From Caldanaerobius fijiensis DSM 17918 (GTDB taxonomy: Bacteria; Bacillota; Thermoanaerobacteria; Thermoanaerobacterales; Caldanaerobiaceae): a stretch of DNA of 63,112 nucleotides. A program made the position numbers and the translations under genes. This document shows, piece after piece, positions 10,109-18,726 of this stretch. The notes under the pieces were generated by a model, which saw only the letters and a list, made by a program, of their open reading frames with translations, did not search any database and was not told the origin of the DNA. The stretch is from NCBI RefSeq assembly GCF_900129075.1, contig NZ_FQVH01000012.1:1-63112 (forward strand), written 5' to 3'. How positions within the stretch are numbered: position 1 is the first letter of the stretch; the number at the start of each line of letters is the position of its first letter.

Positions 10109-10129
10109 ATTTGAATGTTACATCCAAAT
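10109..10129. promoter_or_regulatory. Dyad upstream of the HxlR gene, candidate operator
   Basis: ATTTGAATGT-T-ACATCCAAAT is an inverted repeat with one mismatch pair, 26-46 bases upstream of the HxlR start. Its place between the divergent regulator and pump fits an HxlR operator. The rest of the 224-bp divergent region includes the direct repeat AGGTTAT/AGGTAAC around 10158-10176. Confidence 0.4.
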
Positions 10130-10307
10130 TATAATATAAGATGACGATTAAGACAACTAGGTTATAAAAAGGTAACTAAGTAATAGATTTGTGCGTACTT
10201 TTCATAACACTTATGGTATTGTATGATTGTGTTGTAAATTGAATAATCCATGAATTGCAATGAGCTAATTCTGCAGTTATAGAACGAATTTAAAGGAGGT
10301 ATACACG

Positions 10308-11537
10308 ATGGAACAAACAATTCAGCAATGTGACAGAAGTTATTTAAAACAGAAATATCTTGGTAAAAGAGGATTTATTGCTTTTATAGCATTTTTAGGC
10401 GCCTTTGTACCGCTTTCAACAGATACCTATTTACCAGCTCTGCCACAGATTGTCCAATACTTTAATACAACAGCCAGTAGGGTCAATTTAACATTGGGTA
10501 TGTTTTTCATCTTTTATGCGGTCGGAATCTTGTTTTGGGGACCGCTCAGCGACAAATATGGTAGAAAACCAATACTGATAATTGGTATGATTTTTTATAC
10601 CGGTGTCAGCATTTTGGCCATATTTGCACCAAATGTTCAGCTGCTGATTGCATACCGTATCTTGCAATCCATTGGCTGTGGTGCAGCAACCGCTGTATCG
10701 ACTGCAATGATTAAAGATGCCTTTGATGATGGTAAAGAAAGAGTAAGAACTTTAGCCATTGTTCAAACGATGTCTACAATCTCCCCGGTTATTTCACCGA
10801 TTATTGGTGCGTTTGTATTGAGTTTTATGTCTTGGCGTGGCGTTTTTGTCGTTTTTACTGTAGTGGGTGTCATTAGCCTTATTTTTGGTTTAATGTTACA
10901 GGAAACCTTGAACCATAAATCGGAGATCTATGTCTTCAAAACAGTTGCGCGTCTAGGAACTGTGGCGAAAAATAAAAGTTTTACCTCCTTGTTATTGTTA
11001 TTTTCCATCTTGCAAATTCCATTTTTAGGTTTTATTACATCTTCCTCTTTTATTTATATTGAAGGATTTGGTGTCAGTGAGAAAGTCTATAGTTATTTCT
11101 ATGCGGCTAACGCTATATTTTTGTTGCTTGGACCTTTAGTTTACCTTAGATTAAATCGTGTTTTTAGCTATCGAACCATTATATCGATGGGATATCTGGT
11201 CATTTCGTTAAGCGGTCTCTCTGTCATGATAATAGGAACACAATCTCCAATAATCTTTTGCTTGTTGCTGATACCGGCATCCTTGTTCGCAAATGTCATT
11301 GGACCGCCAAGAATGAACCTTATGTTGGAACAAATTGAAGGCGATACAGGCTCTGCCGTTTCGCTGATTAGCTCAGTACAGATGCTTTTTGGAAGCATTG
11401 GTATGTTTATTATGCCGTTTGTATCAGGATTCAGAATTCAGTTTCTTGGCGGAGCATATTTGATAGCAGGTATGATTAGCTTTATGGGTTGGAAAATCCT
11501 ATTAAAAAAGCCCTTTATTAAACATTTGGAAGATTAA
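10308..11537 (+). CDS. Bcr/CflA-type MFS multidrug efflux transporter
   Basis: 409 residues, about 12 membrane segments. The N-terminus has the Bcr/CflA hallmark PLSTDTYLPALPQI and motif A GPLSDKYGRKP between helices 2 and 3. AAGGAGGT stands 10 bases before ATG 10308. Family members are proton-driven drug exporters in the cytoplasmic membrane. It is divergently oriented from an HxlR regulator that likely senses the inducing compound. The frame is intact. Confidence 0.85.
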   Translation: MEQTIQQCDRSYLKQKYLGKRGFIAFIAFLGAFVPLSTDTYLPALPQIVQYFNTTASRVNLTLGMFFIFYAVGILFWGPLSDKYGRKPILIIGMIFYTGVSILAIFAPNVQLLIAYRILQSIGCGAATAVSTAMIKDAFDDGKERVRTLAIVQTMSTISPVISPIIGAFVLSFMSWRGVFVVFTVVGVISLIFGLMLQETLNHKSEIYVFKTVARLGTVAKNKSFTSLLLLFSILQIPFLGFITSSSFIYIEGFGVSEKVYSYFYAANAIFLLLGPLVYLRLNRVFSYRTIISMGYLVISLSGLSVMIIGTQSPIIFCLLLIPASLFANVIGPPRMNLMLEQIEGDTGSAVSLISSVQMLFGSIGMFIMPFVSGFRIQFLGGAYLIAGMISFMGWKILLKKPFIKHLED

Positions 11538-11551
11538 GTAATAAAAACTTC

Positions 11552-11582
11552 TTGACTTGGAGTTAACTCTAAGGTTTATTAT
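11552..11582 (+). promoter_or_regulatory. MerR-type promoter (19-bp spacer) of the CMD-like gene
   Basis: -35 TTGACT (11552-11557), a 19-bp spacer, then -10 TATTAT (11577-11582). The spacer holds the dyad CTTGGAGTT/AACTCTAAG at 11556-11573, one mismatch from perfect. Overlong spacers with a central dyad are the signature of MerR-family activation, and this dyad resembles AdhR/NmlR aldehyde-response operators. The same arrangement recurs at 12422. Confidence 0.65.
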
Positions 11583-11658
11583 AATGTTACCAAATATAAG
11601 TATATGTGTGAACACTGAAATGAAAATAAATAGAGAACATTTAGGAGGGAGATTTGCG

Positions 11659-11979
11659 ATGAAAAAACAAACGGCAGGCAGAGATGCCCTTGGATCATTT
11701 GCACCAAAATTTGCTGAATTAAACGATGATGTTCTTTTTGGAGAGATTTGGTCTAGAGAAGACAAATTGTCATTAAGAGATCGCAGTATTATTACTGTAA
11801 CGGCTCTCATAGCAAAAGGTATATTTGACAGTTCCTTAAAATATCATATTACCAATGCAAAAAATAATGGTGTTAGTGCTGAGGAAATGGCAGAAATCAT
11901 TACACATCTTGCGTTCTACGTAGGATGGCCCAATGCATGGGCAGCATTCGCAGTGGCGAAAGAAATTTATCTTGAATAG
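11659..11979 (+). CDS. Carboxymuconolactone decarboxylase-family protein
   Basis: 106 residues from ATG 11659 (AGGAGGGA at 11643; the longer frame from 11557 would run through the promoter). The sequence LSLRDRSIITVTALIAKG...LKYHITNAKNNGVSAEEMAEIITHLAFYVGWP...A is the AhpD/CMD fold. No CxxC peroxidase pair is seen, so it resembles the decarboxylase/uncharacterised branch. Such proteins often sit beside aldo/keto reductases in MerR-controlled electrophile-stress operons, as here. Confidence 0.8.
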   Translation: MKKQTAGRDALGSFAPKFAELNDDVLFGEIWSREDKLSLRDRSIITVTALIAKGIFDSSLKYHITNAKNNGVSAEEMAEIITHLAFYVGWPNAWAAFAVAKEIYLE

Positions 11980-12025
11980 TTTCTTTAAAACAAAGGAAAA
12001 CCAATCTTTTCGAGGAGGGACCAAT

Positions 12026-12248
12026 ATGTTATGATAAACTTGTTCCTGCTATAAATCCAATTTTATTAGCGGAAGCGATGTATAAGCATAAACGTCCATT
12101 TGAAATGCATATTTTCCAGAGCGGTGAGCATGGAATGTCAGTATGCAATGATTTATCGGATCCTACCGGGCAGAAAATAGATAAAAGTGTAAGCATGTGG
12201 GTACCGCTGTGCACTATGTGGTTAAAAAATTTGTTTGGATTGCGGTAA
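12026..12248 (+). pseudogene. Alpha/beta-hydrolase (esterase) with internal deletion
   Basis: A good ribosome site (GAGGAGGGA) and ATG 12026 are followed at once by a stop. One frame over, from 12030, YDKLVPAINPILLAEAMYKH and PFEMHIFQSGEHGMSV continue to TAA 12246-12248. This is the C-terminal part of BD-FAE/acetylxylan-type esterases, with the Asp region (YDKLVP) and catalytic His (GEHG). The start signal and C-terminus are kept but the core with the nucleophile Ser is gone. It is therefore an internal deletion. Confidence 0.65.
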
Positions 12249-12267
12249 TTATTAGAAATATAGATTA

Positions 12268-12361
12268 ATTAATTTTAGCGTGGGCGACTTTGGCGCTTAT
12301 TGGTGCTGCAGCGCTTGCTTTTTTTAACAGAAACGCGCGATTGGCGACGGACAAAGCTTGA
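12268..12361 (+). other. Fragment of a membrane protein C-terminus
   Basis: An open frame without a start reads LILAWATLALIGAAALAFF then NRNARLATDKA and stop. It looks like the last transmembrane helix of a transporter. The rest of 12249-12421 shows nothing else recognisable. Confidence 0.25.
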
Positions 12362-12421
12362 TAACTTAGCCTAAAGGTAACCAACCGCAAATTACGGACA
12401 CTCATACTCCTAAAAAAGTAC

Positions 12422-12452
12422 TTGACTTGGAGTTGAATCCAAGTAGTATACT
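12422..12452 (+). promoter_or_regulatory. MerR-type promoter (19-bp spacer) of the aldo/keto reductase
   Basis: -35 TTGACT (12422-12427), 19-bp spacer, -10 TATACT (12447-12452). The spacer contains CTTGGA-N6-TCCAAG (12426-12443). The first 14 bases, CTTGACTTGGAGTT, are identical to the promoter at 11551, so one regulator should act on both. Confidence 0.65.
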
Positions 12453-12515
12453 TTTCTTTAGATGTTTTAGAATATAAGGCAAAGGTTTTTTGGGTAGAAA
12501 GGGGAGGATATAGCA

Positions 12516-13544
12516 ATGGAGAAAATCACATTAGGAAGTACGGGGATTACAACTAATCGCAATGGATTTGGCGCAATTCCGATTCAAAGAGTAAATATGG
12601 AAACTGCGGTCAAAATTTTAAGGAAGGCATACGAAGGAGGTATAACCTTCTTTGATACTGCACGTGTGTACTCAGACAGTGAGGAAAAGATAGGGCGGGC
12701 ATTCGAGGGAATGCGTGAGAAGGTTTTCATAGCGACGAAAACGACTTCTAATACGCCGGAGGGATTCTGGCGAGATCTGGAGACTTCTTTGTCCAACTTA
12801 AAGACAGATTATATTGATATTTACCAGTTCCACAATCCAAGCAAATGCTATAAACCAGGGGACGGATCGGGAATGTATGAATGCATGTTGGAGGCAAAGA
12901 AACAGGGCAAGATCAGACATATCGGCTTGACGAGTCACAAATTGGATATAGCACATGAATGCATCGATTCCGGACTGTATGAAACCCTGCAGTACCCATT
13001 TAGTTATCTGTCTACAGCAAAGGAAATTGAACTGGTAGAAAAATGTAAAAAAGCGAACATGGGATTCATTGCAATGAAGGCATTAGCCGGGGGATTGATT
13101 ACGGATTCTGCTACTGCTTATGCATTTATAGCACAGTATGACAATGTTCTTCCTATATGGGGTATACAGCGGGAAACAGAACTGGATGAATTTTTAAGTT
13201 ACATAGATAATCCGCCACAGTTAACAGATGAAAGAAGGGCATTGATTGAAAAAGACAGACAGGAACTGAGCGGGGAATTCTGTAGGGGCTGCGGTTACTG
13301 CATGCCGTGTCCGGCCGGAATTGAGATAAATACCTGTGCAAGGATGTCCCTTTTGATCAGACGTTCCCGGTCTGACAGCTGGCTGACGCCGAGGGCACAG
13401 GAAATGATGAAGAAAATCGAAGGATGCCTTGAATGCGGGCAGTGCAAAACCAAATGCCCATATGGCTTAGATACGCCGGAATTGTTAAAGAAGAATTATG
13501 AGGATTACAAAAAAATTCTTGAGGGTAAAGTTAAAGTAAATTGA
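12516..13544 (+). CDS. Aldo/keto reductase with C-terminal 4Fe-4S ferredoxin domain
   Basis: 342 residues; GGGGAGGAT precedes ATG. The N-terminal 250 residues form the AKR barrel, with the catalytic Asp/Tyr region FDTARVYSDSEEKIG, Lys in FIATKT and His in DIYQFHNP. The C-terminus has two cysteine clusters, CRGCGYCMPCPAGI and CLECGQCKTKCPYGL, as in ferredoxin-type AKRs of anaerobes. It would reduce aldehydes or ketones in the cytosol. The MerR-type promoter and the CMD-like neighbour suggest an electrophile or aldehyde detoxification role. Confidence 0.88.
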   Translation: MEKITLGSTGITTNRNGFGAIPIQRVNMETAVKILRKAYEGGITFFDTARVYSDSEEKIGRAFEGMREKVFIATKTTSNTPEGFWRDLETSLSNLKTDYIDIYQFHNPSKCYKPGDGSGMYECMLEAKKQGKIRHIGLTSHKLDIAHECIDSGLYETLQYPFSYLSTAKEIELVEKCKKANMGFIAMKALAGGLITDSATAYAFIAQYDNVLPIWGIQRETELDEFLSYIDNPPQLTDERRALIEKDRQELSGEFCRGCGYCMPCPAGIEINTCARMSLLIRRSRSDSWLTPRAQEMMKKIEGCLECGQCKTKCPYGLDTPELLKKNYEDYKKILEGKVKVN

Positions 13545-13599
13545 TAGTTTGATATTAAAAATATTATAAATTACGAACTGAAGCTATTTTAATTCCTAG

Positions 13600-13635
13600 T
13601 TGACATTACTTTGATATTCAAGTATAATTTGAATA
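13600..13635 (+). promoter_or_regulatory. Consensus sigma-A promoter with overlapping dyad
   Basis: TTGACA (13600-13605), 17-bp spacer, TATAAT (13623-13628). The dyad ATATTCAA-N7-TTGAATAT (13614-13636) covers the -10 box. An 11-bp arm TACTTTGATAT (13607-13617) also recurs as its exact reverse complement at 13705-13715, close to the ribosome site. A perfect promoter with a repressor-like site suggests tight, MarR-like control of the ABC exporter. Confidence 0.7.
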
Positions 13636-13735
13636 TAGGTTTAACGTGTTATTTGGCTTATACTTGGATTTTAAATAAGCTATATTTTTTGCTTATATAT
13701 TTAGATATCAAAGTATTTTGTAAAGGGGGTTTTTT

Positions 13736-15472
13736 ATGCTAAAACTTTTCAGGTACTTGAAACCATACTGGATATTTGCACTTTTAGCACCATTGTTTAT
13801 GCTGATTGAAGTTATCATGGACCTGATGCAACCCAAGTTCCTTGAGAAGATTATCGATGAGGGAATTCAAAGAGGGGACATTTCATATATCACCAGAACA
13901 GGGCTCATCATGGTTTTGATAGCTTTGATTGGAATGGTAGGCGGCGTTGGAAGCACTGTATTTTCCAGTATTGCAAGCCGAAATTTTGGATTTGATTTAA
14001 GGAATGACCTATTTAGAAAAGTTCAAGCATTTTCTTTTAAGAACATTGACAAATTTAAACCTGCAACATTGATCACAAGACTTACAAATGATGTCGTGCA
14101 GATACAAGAGCTGGTTATGATGCTATTGAGGATTGTAGTAAGGGCACCTCTTCTTTGCATAGGTGGAATCATCATGGCGGTAATGATAAATGCCCGGCTT
14201 GCTGCTATTTTGCTCTTTGCTATTCCTTTTTTGATAGCCATTTTTTATATCATGGTGAAAAAGAGCCTTCCGCTGTTTTCAGCTGTTCAAAGTAAGATCG
14301 ATAGGGTCAATGCTGTGATGAGGGAAAACCTTTTGGGTGTGAGGGTTGTAAAGGCATTTGTCCGGCATGAACATGAAAAAACTCGATTTTTCAATGCAAA
14401 TGAGGAACTCATGGATATCTCGTTAAAAGCCTTTGGACTTATTGTCTTCACAATGCCACTTTTCATGCTGATTATGAACTTTAGCATTGTTGCCGTTATA
14501 TGGTTTGGAGGGCTTCAGGTAAAGGCTGGAACGATGCAGGTTGGTGAGATTATGGCATTTATAAATTATATGACACAGATTTTGTTCTCACTTATAATGG
14601 TAGGAAACATCTTTTTATTTATAACAAGAGCCAGCGCATCGGCCAAAAGGATAAACGAGGTTTTAGAAACTGATATAGATATCAAAGATAAAGCGGATGC
14701 AGATAGAAGTCCGATAGTCTACGGAAAAGTGGAATTTAGAAACGTGACGTTTTACTATGACGAAAACGATTCAGAACCTGCCATAGAGGATGTCAGCTTT
14801 GTGGCAAATCCTGGCGAGACCGTCGCCATAATTGGTACCACAGGTGCGGGGAAATCCACCCTTGTGAGTCTTATTCCAAGGCTTTATGATGCAACAAAAG
14901 GTGATGTCTTGATTGATGGTAAGAATGTAAAGGATTTAGATTTGAAAGTTTTAAGAGAAAGCATAGGCATAGTTCTGCAAGAATCGCTCCTGTTTACAGG
15001 AACAGTTAAAGAGAATATAAGCTGGGGGAAAGAGGATGCGAGCATTGAGGAGATTGTCGAGGCAGCGAAAGCGGCTCAAGCTCACGATTTTATAATGGGA
15101 TTTCCAGATGGATATGATACAGTGATAAGTGAAAGGGGGGTAAACCTTTCAGGCGGACAAAAACAAAGGCTTTCAATTGCAAGAGCTATATTGAAAAGGC
15201 CAAAGATTTTAATCCTTGATGACTGTACCAGCGCAGTTGATATGGCAACCGAGAAGAAGATACAAATGGCCCTCAGAAAATACATGAAAGGAACTACAAC
15301 GTTTGTGATTGCTCAGAGGATAAGTACGGTCAAAGATGCAGATAAGATTTTAGTTATGGACTCAGGTAAGATTGTAGCGTCCGGTACGCACGATGAGCTT
15401 TTAAGGACATGTTCGATATATCAAGAAATTTATAATTCACAGTTTGGAGAGGGGGAAGCGCAAGATGCCTGA
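13736..15472 (+). CDS. Heterodimeric ABC exporter, degenerate-site subunit
   Basis: 578 residues: a six-helix exporter domain (about 1-310) followed by an ATPase domain. It has Walker A GTTGAGKST, signature LSGGQKQRLS and Walker B LILDD where the catalytic Glu is replaced by Asp. VIAQRIST places Gln at the H-loop position. The next subunit has the canonical residues, so the pair should form an LmrCD/TmrAB-like heterodimer with one non-hydrolytic site. Likely substrates are drugs or lipids. The stop overlaps the next gene start. Confidence 0.88.
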   Translation: MLKLFRYLKPYWIFALLAPLFMLIEVIMDLMQPKFLEKIIDEGIQRGDISYITRTGLIMVLIALIGMVGGVGSTVFSSIASRNFGFDLRNDLFRKVQAFSFKNIDKFKPATLITRLTNDVVQIQELVMMLLRIVVRAPLLCIGGIIMAVMINARLAAILLFAIPFLIAIFYIMVKKSLPLFSAVQSKIDRVNAVMRENLLGVRVVKAFVRHEHEKTRFFNANEELMDISLKAFGLIVFTMPLFMLIMNFSIVAVIWFGGLQVKAGTMQVGEIMAFINYMTQILFSLIMVGNIFLFITRASASAKRINEVLETDIDIKDKADADRSPIVYGKVEFRNVTFYYDENDSEPAIEDVSFVANPGETVAIIGTTGAGKSTLVSLIPRLYDATKGDVLIDGKNVKDLDLKVLRESIGIVLQESLLFTGTVKENISWGKEDASIEEIVEAAKAAQAHDFIMGFPDGYDTVISERGVNLSGGQKQRLSIARAILKRPKILILDDCTSAVDMATEKKIQMALRKYMKGTTTFVIAQRISTVKDADKILVMDSGKIVASGTHDELLRTCSIYQEIYNSQFGEGEAQDA

Positions 15473-17381
15473 TAAAAATGCTGCAAATACATCATCGACA
15501 CAGGGCAGAGGTCTTGAAAATCAAAACCGTCCAGCGGCTCCTTTTGGGCCCGGTCCAGGTTTTGGTAGAGGTCCTTTCAGGTTTGGAGCTGCAGCAAAAC
15601 CAAAGGACTTGAAAGGCACGATTAAAAGGCTTTGGGCGTATTTGAGCAAATATAAATTAAGCATTATCATTGTTTTTGCAATGGTCATAGTGAACTCGAT
15701 TTTGTCAGTTATTAGTCCGCTTTTTATTAAAAAAGCCATAGACGATTATATTGTGCCTAAAAATTTTAAAGGTTTGATATCAGTTATCATTGCAATGGTT
15801 GTTGTTTATATTTTGAATTCACTTTTTTCATATTTACAAGGTTATGCCATGATGAAGATTTCTCAGCGTATGATTTTTGATATGAGAAATGATTTATTTT
15901 CAAAGCTTCAGACTTTACCCCTAAAAGTTTTTGATACGCGGGCCCACGGAGATTTGATGAGCAGGTTGACAAACGATATAGATGTTATAAGCAATACGGT
16001 AAATGCCAGCCTTGTTCAGATATTCTCAAGTGTAATTACGTTAGTTGGAACGGCTATCGTCATGATCTTTTTAAGCCCTATTTTGACCTTGCTTACGTTG
16101 CTTATTATTCCTATTATGATGCTTTTGACCAGTGCTATTGCAAAAAGGACAGCGGCCTACTTCTTACAACAGCAGACTGCTTTGGGCAGATTAAATGGCT
16201 TAATCGAGGAAGACATTACAGGACAGAAAGTCATAAAGGTTTTTACCAGAGAACAAAAGGAGATAGAAAAATTCATATCAACAAATGAAGAACTGAGAAA
16301 GTCAAGTATAATGGCTCAGATTTTTGCAGGCGTTATGGGACCTCTGATGAATGTTCTGAACAACCTCACATTTGCAATGATAGCTGTAGCCGGAGGATAT
16401 TTAGCTTTAAAAAGAGTTATTACTATTGGTGCGATTGCAAGTTTTATCCAGTACTCGAGGCAGTTTACACGGCCTATAAATGAATTGGCAAACCAGTTTA
16501 ACCAGATTCAATCTGCTGTGGCATCGGCAGAAAGGGTTTTTGAGATTATGGACGAATTACCAGAGAAAGAGGATGTACAGGATGCGATTGAGTTAAAAGA
16601 TATAAGAGGTGAAGTTGAGTTCAAGAATGTGTGGTTTTCATACAAAGAGGGAGAGCCTGTTTTAAAGGATGTAAGTTTTCATGCTAAACCTGGCCAGACA
16701 ATTGCGCTGGTTGGGCCCACAGGTGCTGGAAAGACCACCATTGTGAACCTTCTTACCAGATTTTATGATATTGATAGAGGTCAAATCCTTGTAGATGGCG
16801 TGGATATAAGGAATATTAAGCGCTCAAGTCTGCGTTCGAATTTAGGCATAGTTTTGCAAGATACCTATCTGTTTTCAGAGCCTGTGATCGAAAATATCCG
16901 ATATGGAAGGCTATCAGCCACAGATGAGGAAGTGAAAAATGCTGCAAGATTTGCAAATGCAGACAGGTTTATAAGGCATTTGACCCACGGGTACGATACG
17001 GTTTTATCAGATGGCGGCAGCGATTTGAGCCAGGGACAAAGGCAGCTCCTTGCCATAGCGCGCGCCATTTTATCAAATCCTGCAATACTTATACTGGATG
17101 AGGCGACAAGCAATATTGATACCCGTACTGAAAGGCTTGTTCAGGATGCAATGCTAAAGCTGATGCAGGGAAGGACCAGCTTTGTTATAGCGCACAGGCT
17201 CAGTACCATCAAAAATGCCGATGTGATACTGGTAATAAATGACGGACGGATAATAGAAAGAGGTACACATAAGGAGCTGCTAAAGCAAAAGGGATTTTAT
17301 TATAACCTGTATATGAGTCAGTTTGCTATACCTGAGGGTATGGATGAAGATGAGGATTATGAAGCAGAGCTTGGCGGATAA
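15465..17381 (+). CDS. Heterodimeric ABC exporter, catalytic subunit
   Basis: 638 residues from ATG 15465 (GGAGAGGGGG just upstream; the longer frame from 15444 includes that site). The N-terminus has a Gly/Pro-rich tail (PFGPGPGFGRGPFRFG) before six membrane helices. The ATPase has Walker A GPTGAGKTT, LSQGQRQLL, the intact Walker B LILDE and H-loop VIAHRLST. The signature LSQGQ departs from LSGGQ, as common in the partner of a degenerate subunit. It is translationally coupled by 8 bp to the first subunit. A terminator follows. Confidence 0.88.
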   Translation: MPDKNAANTSSTQGRGLENQNRPAAPFGPGPGFGRGPFRFGAAAKPKDLKGTIKRLWAYLSKYKLSIIIVFAMVIVNSILSVISPLFIKKAIDDYIVPKNFKGLISVIIAMVVVYILNSLFSYLQGYAMMKISQRMIFDMRNDLFSKLQTLPLKVFDTRAHGDLMSRLTNDIDVISNTVNASLVQIFSSVITLVGTAIVMIFLSPILTLLTLLIIPIMMLLTSAIAKRTAAYFLQQQTALGRLNGLIEEDITGQKVIKVFTREQKEIEKFISTNEELRKSSIMAQIFAGVMGPLMNVLNNLTFAMIAVAGGYLALKRVITIGAIASFIQYSRQFTRPINELANQFNQIQSAVASAERVFEIMDELPEKEDVQDAIELKDIRGEVEFKNVWFSYKEGEPVLKDVSFHAKPGQTIALVGPTGAGKTTIVNLLTRFYDIDRGQILVDGVDIRNIKRSSLRSNLGIVLQDTYLFSEPVIENIRYGRLSATDEEVKNAARFANADRFIRHLTHGYDTVLSDGGSDLSQGQRQLLAIARAILSNPAILILDEATSNIDTRTERLVQDAMLKLMQGRTSFVIAHRLSTIKNADVILVINDGRIIERGTHKELLKQKGFYYNLYMSQFAIPEGMDEDEDYEAELGG

Positions 17382-17407
17382 TCTCAAATTTATGTTGACG
17401 GTTATGT

Positions 17408-17440
17408 AAAAGCGTGCTATATTGATAGTAGCACGCTTTT
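17408..17440. terminator. Intrinsic terminator, likely bidirectional
   Basis: AAAAGCGTGCTA (17408-17419) pairs fully with TAGCACGCTTTT (17429-17440) around a 9-nt loop, with A- and T-tracts on either side. It separates the ABC exporter from the next gene. Confidence 0.8.
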
Positions 17441-17471
17441 ATATTTAGTGTTACTAAAAAGGGGGTTTTTT

Positions 17472-18002
17472 ATGGAATCGAAAAGTTATAATATTGTGTT
17501 GTCTGCCCTATTGTTGAGTATAGGGGTGCTGTTGCCTATCGCTTTTCATATGTTTAATCTGGGTGGCAATATATTTTTGCCGATGCATATACCAGTATTG
17601 ATTGCAGGTTTTTTGCTCCCATGGCAATATGCCGGCGCTGTAGGAGCTATAACTCCACTATTGAGTTTTCTTTTAACATCTATGCCGCCGATACCATCGG
17701 TTTTTGCAATGGTTTTTGAGCTTTTTACATATGCAGTGATTATTTCGTTGACTTTTAGAAAGTTTAAATGGGCTATATATCCATCATTGCTCATTTCGAT
17801 GGTTTTGGGCAGAATTGTATCAATACTTGGCAACTGGGTAATTGCAATTTTGATAACTCATAAGGTCTTTAGTCTGGTGAAATTTATTTCCAGCCTTTTT
17901 ATACTTGCTTTGCCGGGTATAATAATTCAACTCATTTTTATACCTATAATCGTTAGAATAGTGATTTCAAACAAAGAAAAAACGACAGTAAGATTTTTTT
18001 AA
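17472..18002 (+). CDS. ECF transporter S component (substrate-binding membrane subunit)
   Basis: 176 residues from ATG 17472 (AAAAGGGGG upstream). Five to six hydrophobic helices with LGGNIFLPMHIPVLIAGFLL, the typical S-component motif around helix 2, then PLLSFLLTSMPPIP. S components bind a vitamin and dock onto a shared EcfAAT module that must be encoded elsewhere. The vitamin cannot be named. The methyltransferase gene follows by 6 bp. Confidence 0.75.
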   Translation: MESKSYNIVLSALLLSIGVLLPIAFHMFNLGGNIFLPMHIPVLIAGFLLPWQYAGAVGAITPLLSFLLTSMPPIPSVFAMVFELFTYAVIISLTFRKFKWAIYPSLLISMVLGRIVSILGNWVIAILITHKVFSLVKFISSLFILALPGIIIQLIFIPIIVRIVISNKEKTTVRFF

Positions 18003-18008
18003 AGTGAG

Positions 18009-18620
18009 GTGGGCGTTATTAGCGCTATAAGTAATAAAGAGTTTTTTAACAGGGTCGCACATGACTGGGATAGGAGAGTTTATCACGATCCTTTGAAACT
18101 TAAAGAAATAATTGAATTAATTAATTTAAAAGATGGTGCTGTAGTTCTTGATGTAGGATGTGGTACAGGGGTTTTAATACCGTATATATTAAATAAAATA
18201 GGAGAAAATGGCTGTTATATAGGTGTGGATATTGCTGAAAAAATGCTGGAAAAAGCTAGAGAAAAATTCCCTGCAGATATATACCGCAATGTGCATTTTG
18301 TTGAGAACGATATAATGGATTATCAGTCAGAAATTTTATTTGATGATATCATATGTTATTCTTCGTTTCCGCACTTTGAGAACAAGAAGCTCAGTATTAA
18401 AAAGCTTTCTACATTATTGAAACCGCAAGGCAAGCTGGTTATATGTCATTCGGAGAGCAGAGAAAAAATCAACAACTTGCATCGTTCAATAGGGGAAAAT
18501 GTGGCAGATGATTTATTGCCATCAGGTGATAAAGTTGCCGAATACATGGTAGAGTGTCAGCTGACTCCAGAGATGATAATAGATGATGATGAAAAATATG
18601 TGGTTATAGGTTATAGGTAA
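18009..18620 (+). CDS. Class I SAM-dependent methyltransferase
   Basis: 203 residues. Motif I is VLDVGCGTGVLIPYI, followed by YIGVDIAEKMLEKAREKFP and VHFVENDIMDY, as in UbiE/Methyltransf_11 proteins. The substrate is not evident. The GTG start at 18009 has an overlapping AGTGAGGTG site, so the true start may be a few codons on. It directly follows the ECF S component, suggesting a shared transcript and perhaps a corrinoid- or vitamin-linked role (inference). Confidence 0.75.
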   Translation: MGVISAISNKEFFNRVAHDWDRRVYHDPLKLKEIIELINLKDGAVVLDVGCGTGVLIPYILNKIGENGCYIGVDIAEKMLEKAREKFPADIYRNVHFVENDIMDYQSEILFDDIICYSSFPHFENKKLSIKKLSTLLKPQGKLVICHSESREKINNLHRSIGENVADDLLPSGDKVAEYMVECQLTPEMIIDDDEKYVVIGYR

Positions 18621-18649
18621 AAAAGGAATGCTCTAAGCATTCCTTTTTT
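18619..18649. terminator. Intrinsic terminator
   Basis: AAAAAAGGAATGCT (18619-18632) pairs with AGCATTCCTTTTTT (18636-18649) around a 3-nt loop. It includes the methyltransferase stop codon region and could work in both directions. Confidence 0.85.
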
Positions 18650-18726
18650 GCGTCATTGAGAAATTTGCCCATCGTTTTTATCGGTAGTATAATGGTTAAT
18701 GAAAAATAAGCGACGGGGGAGAATAT

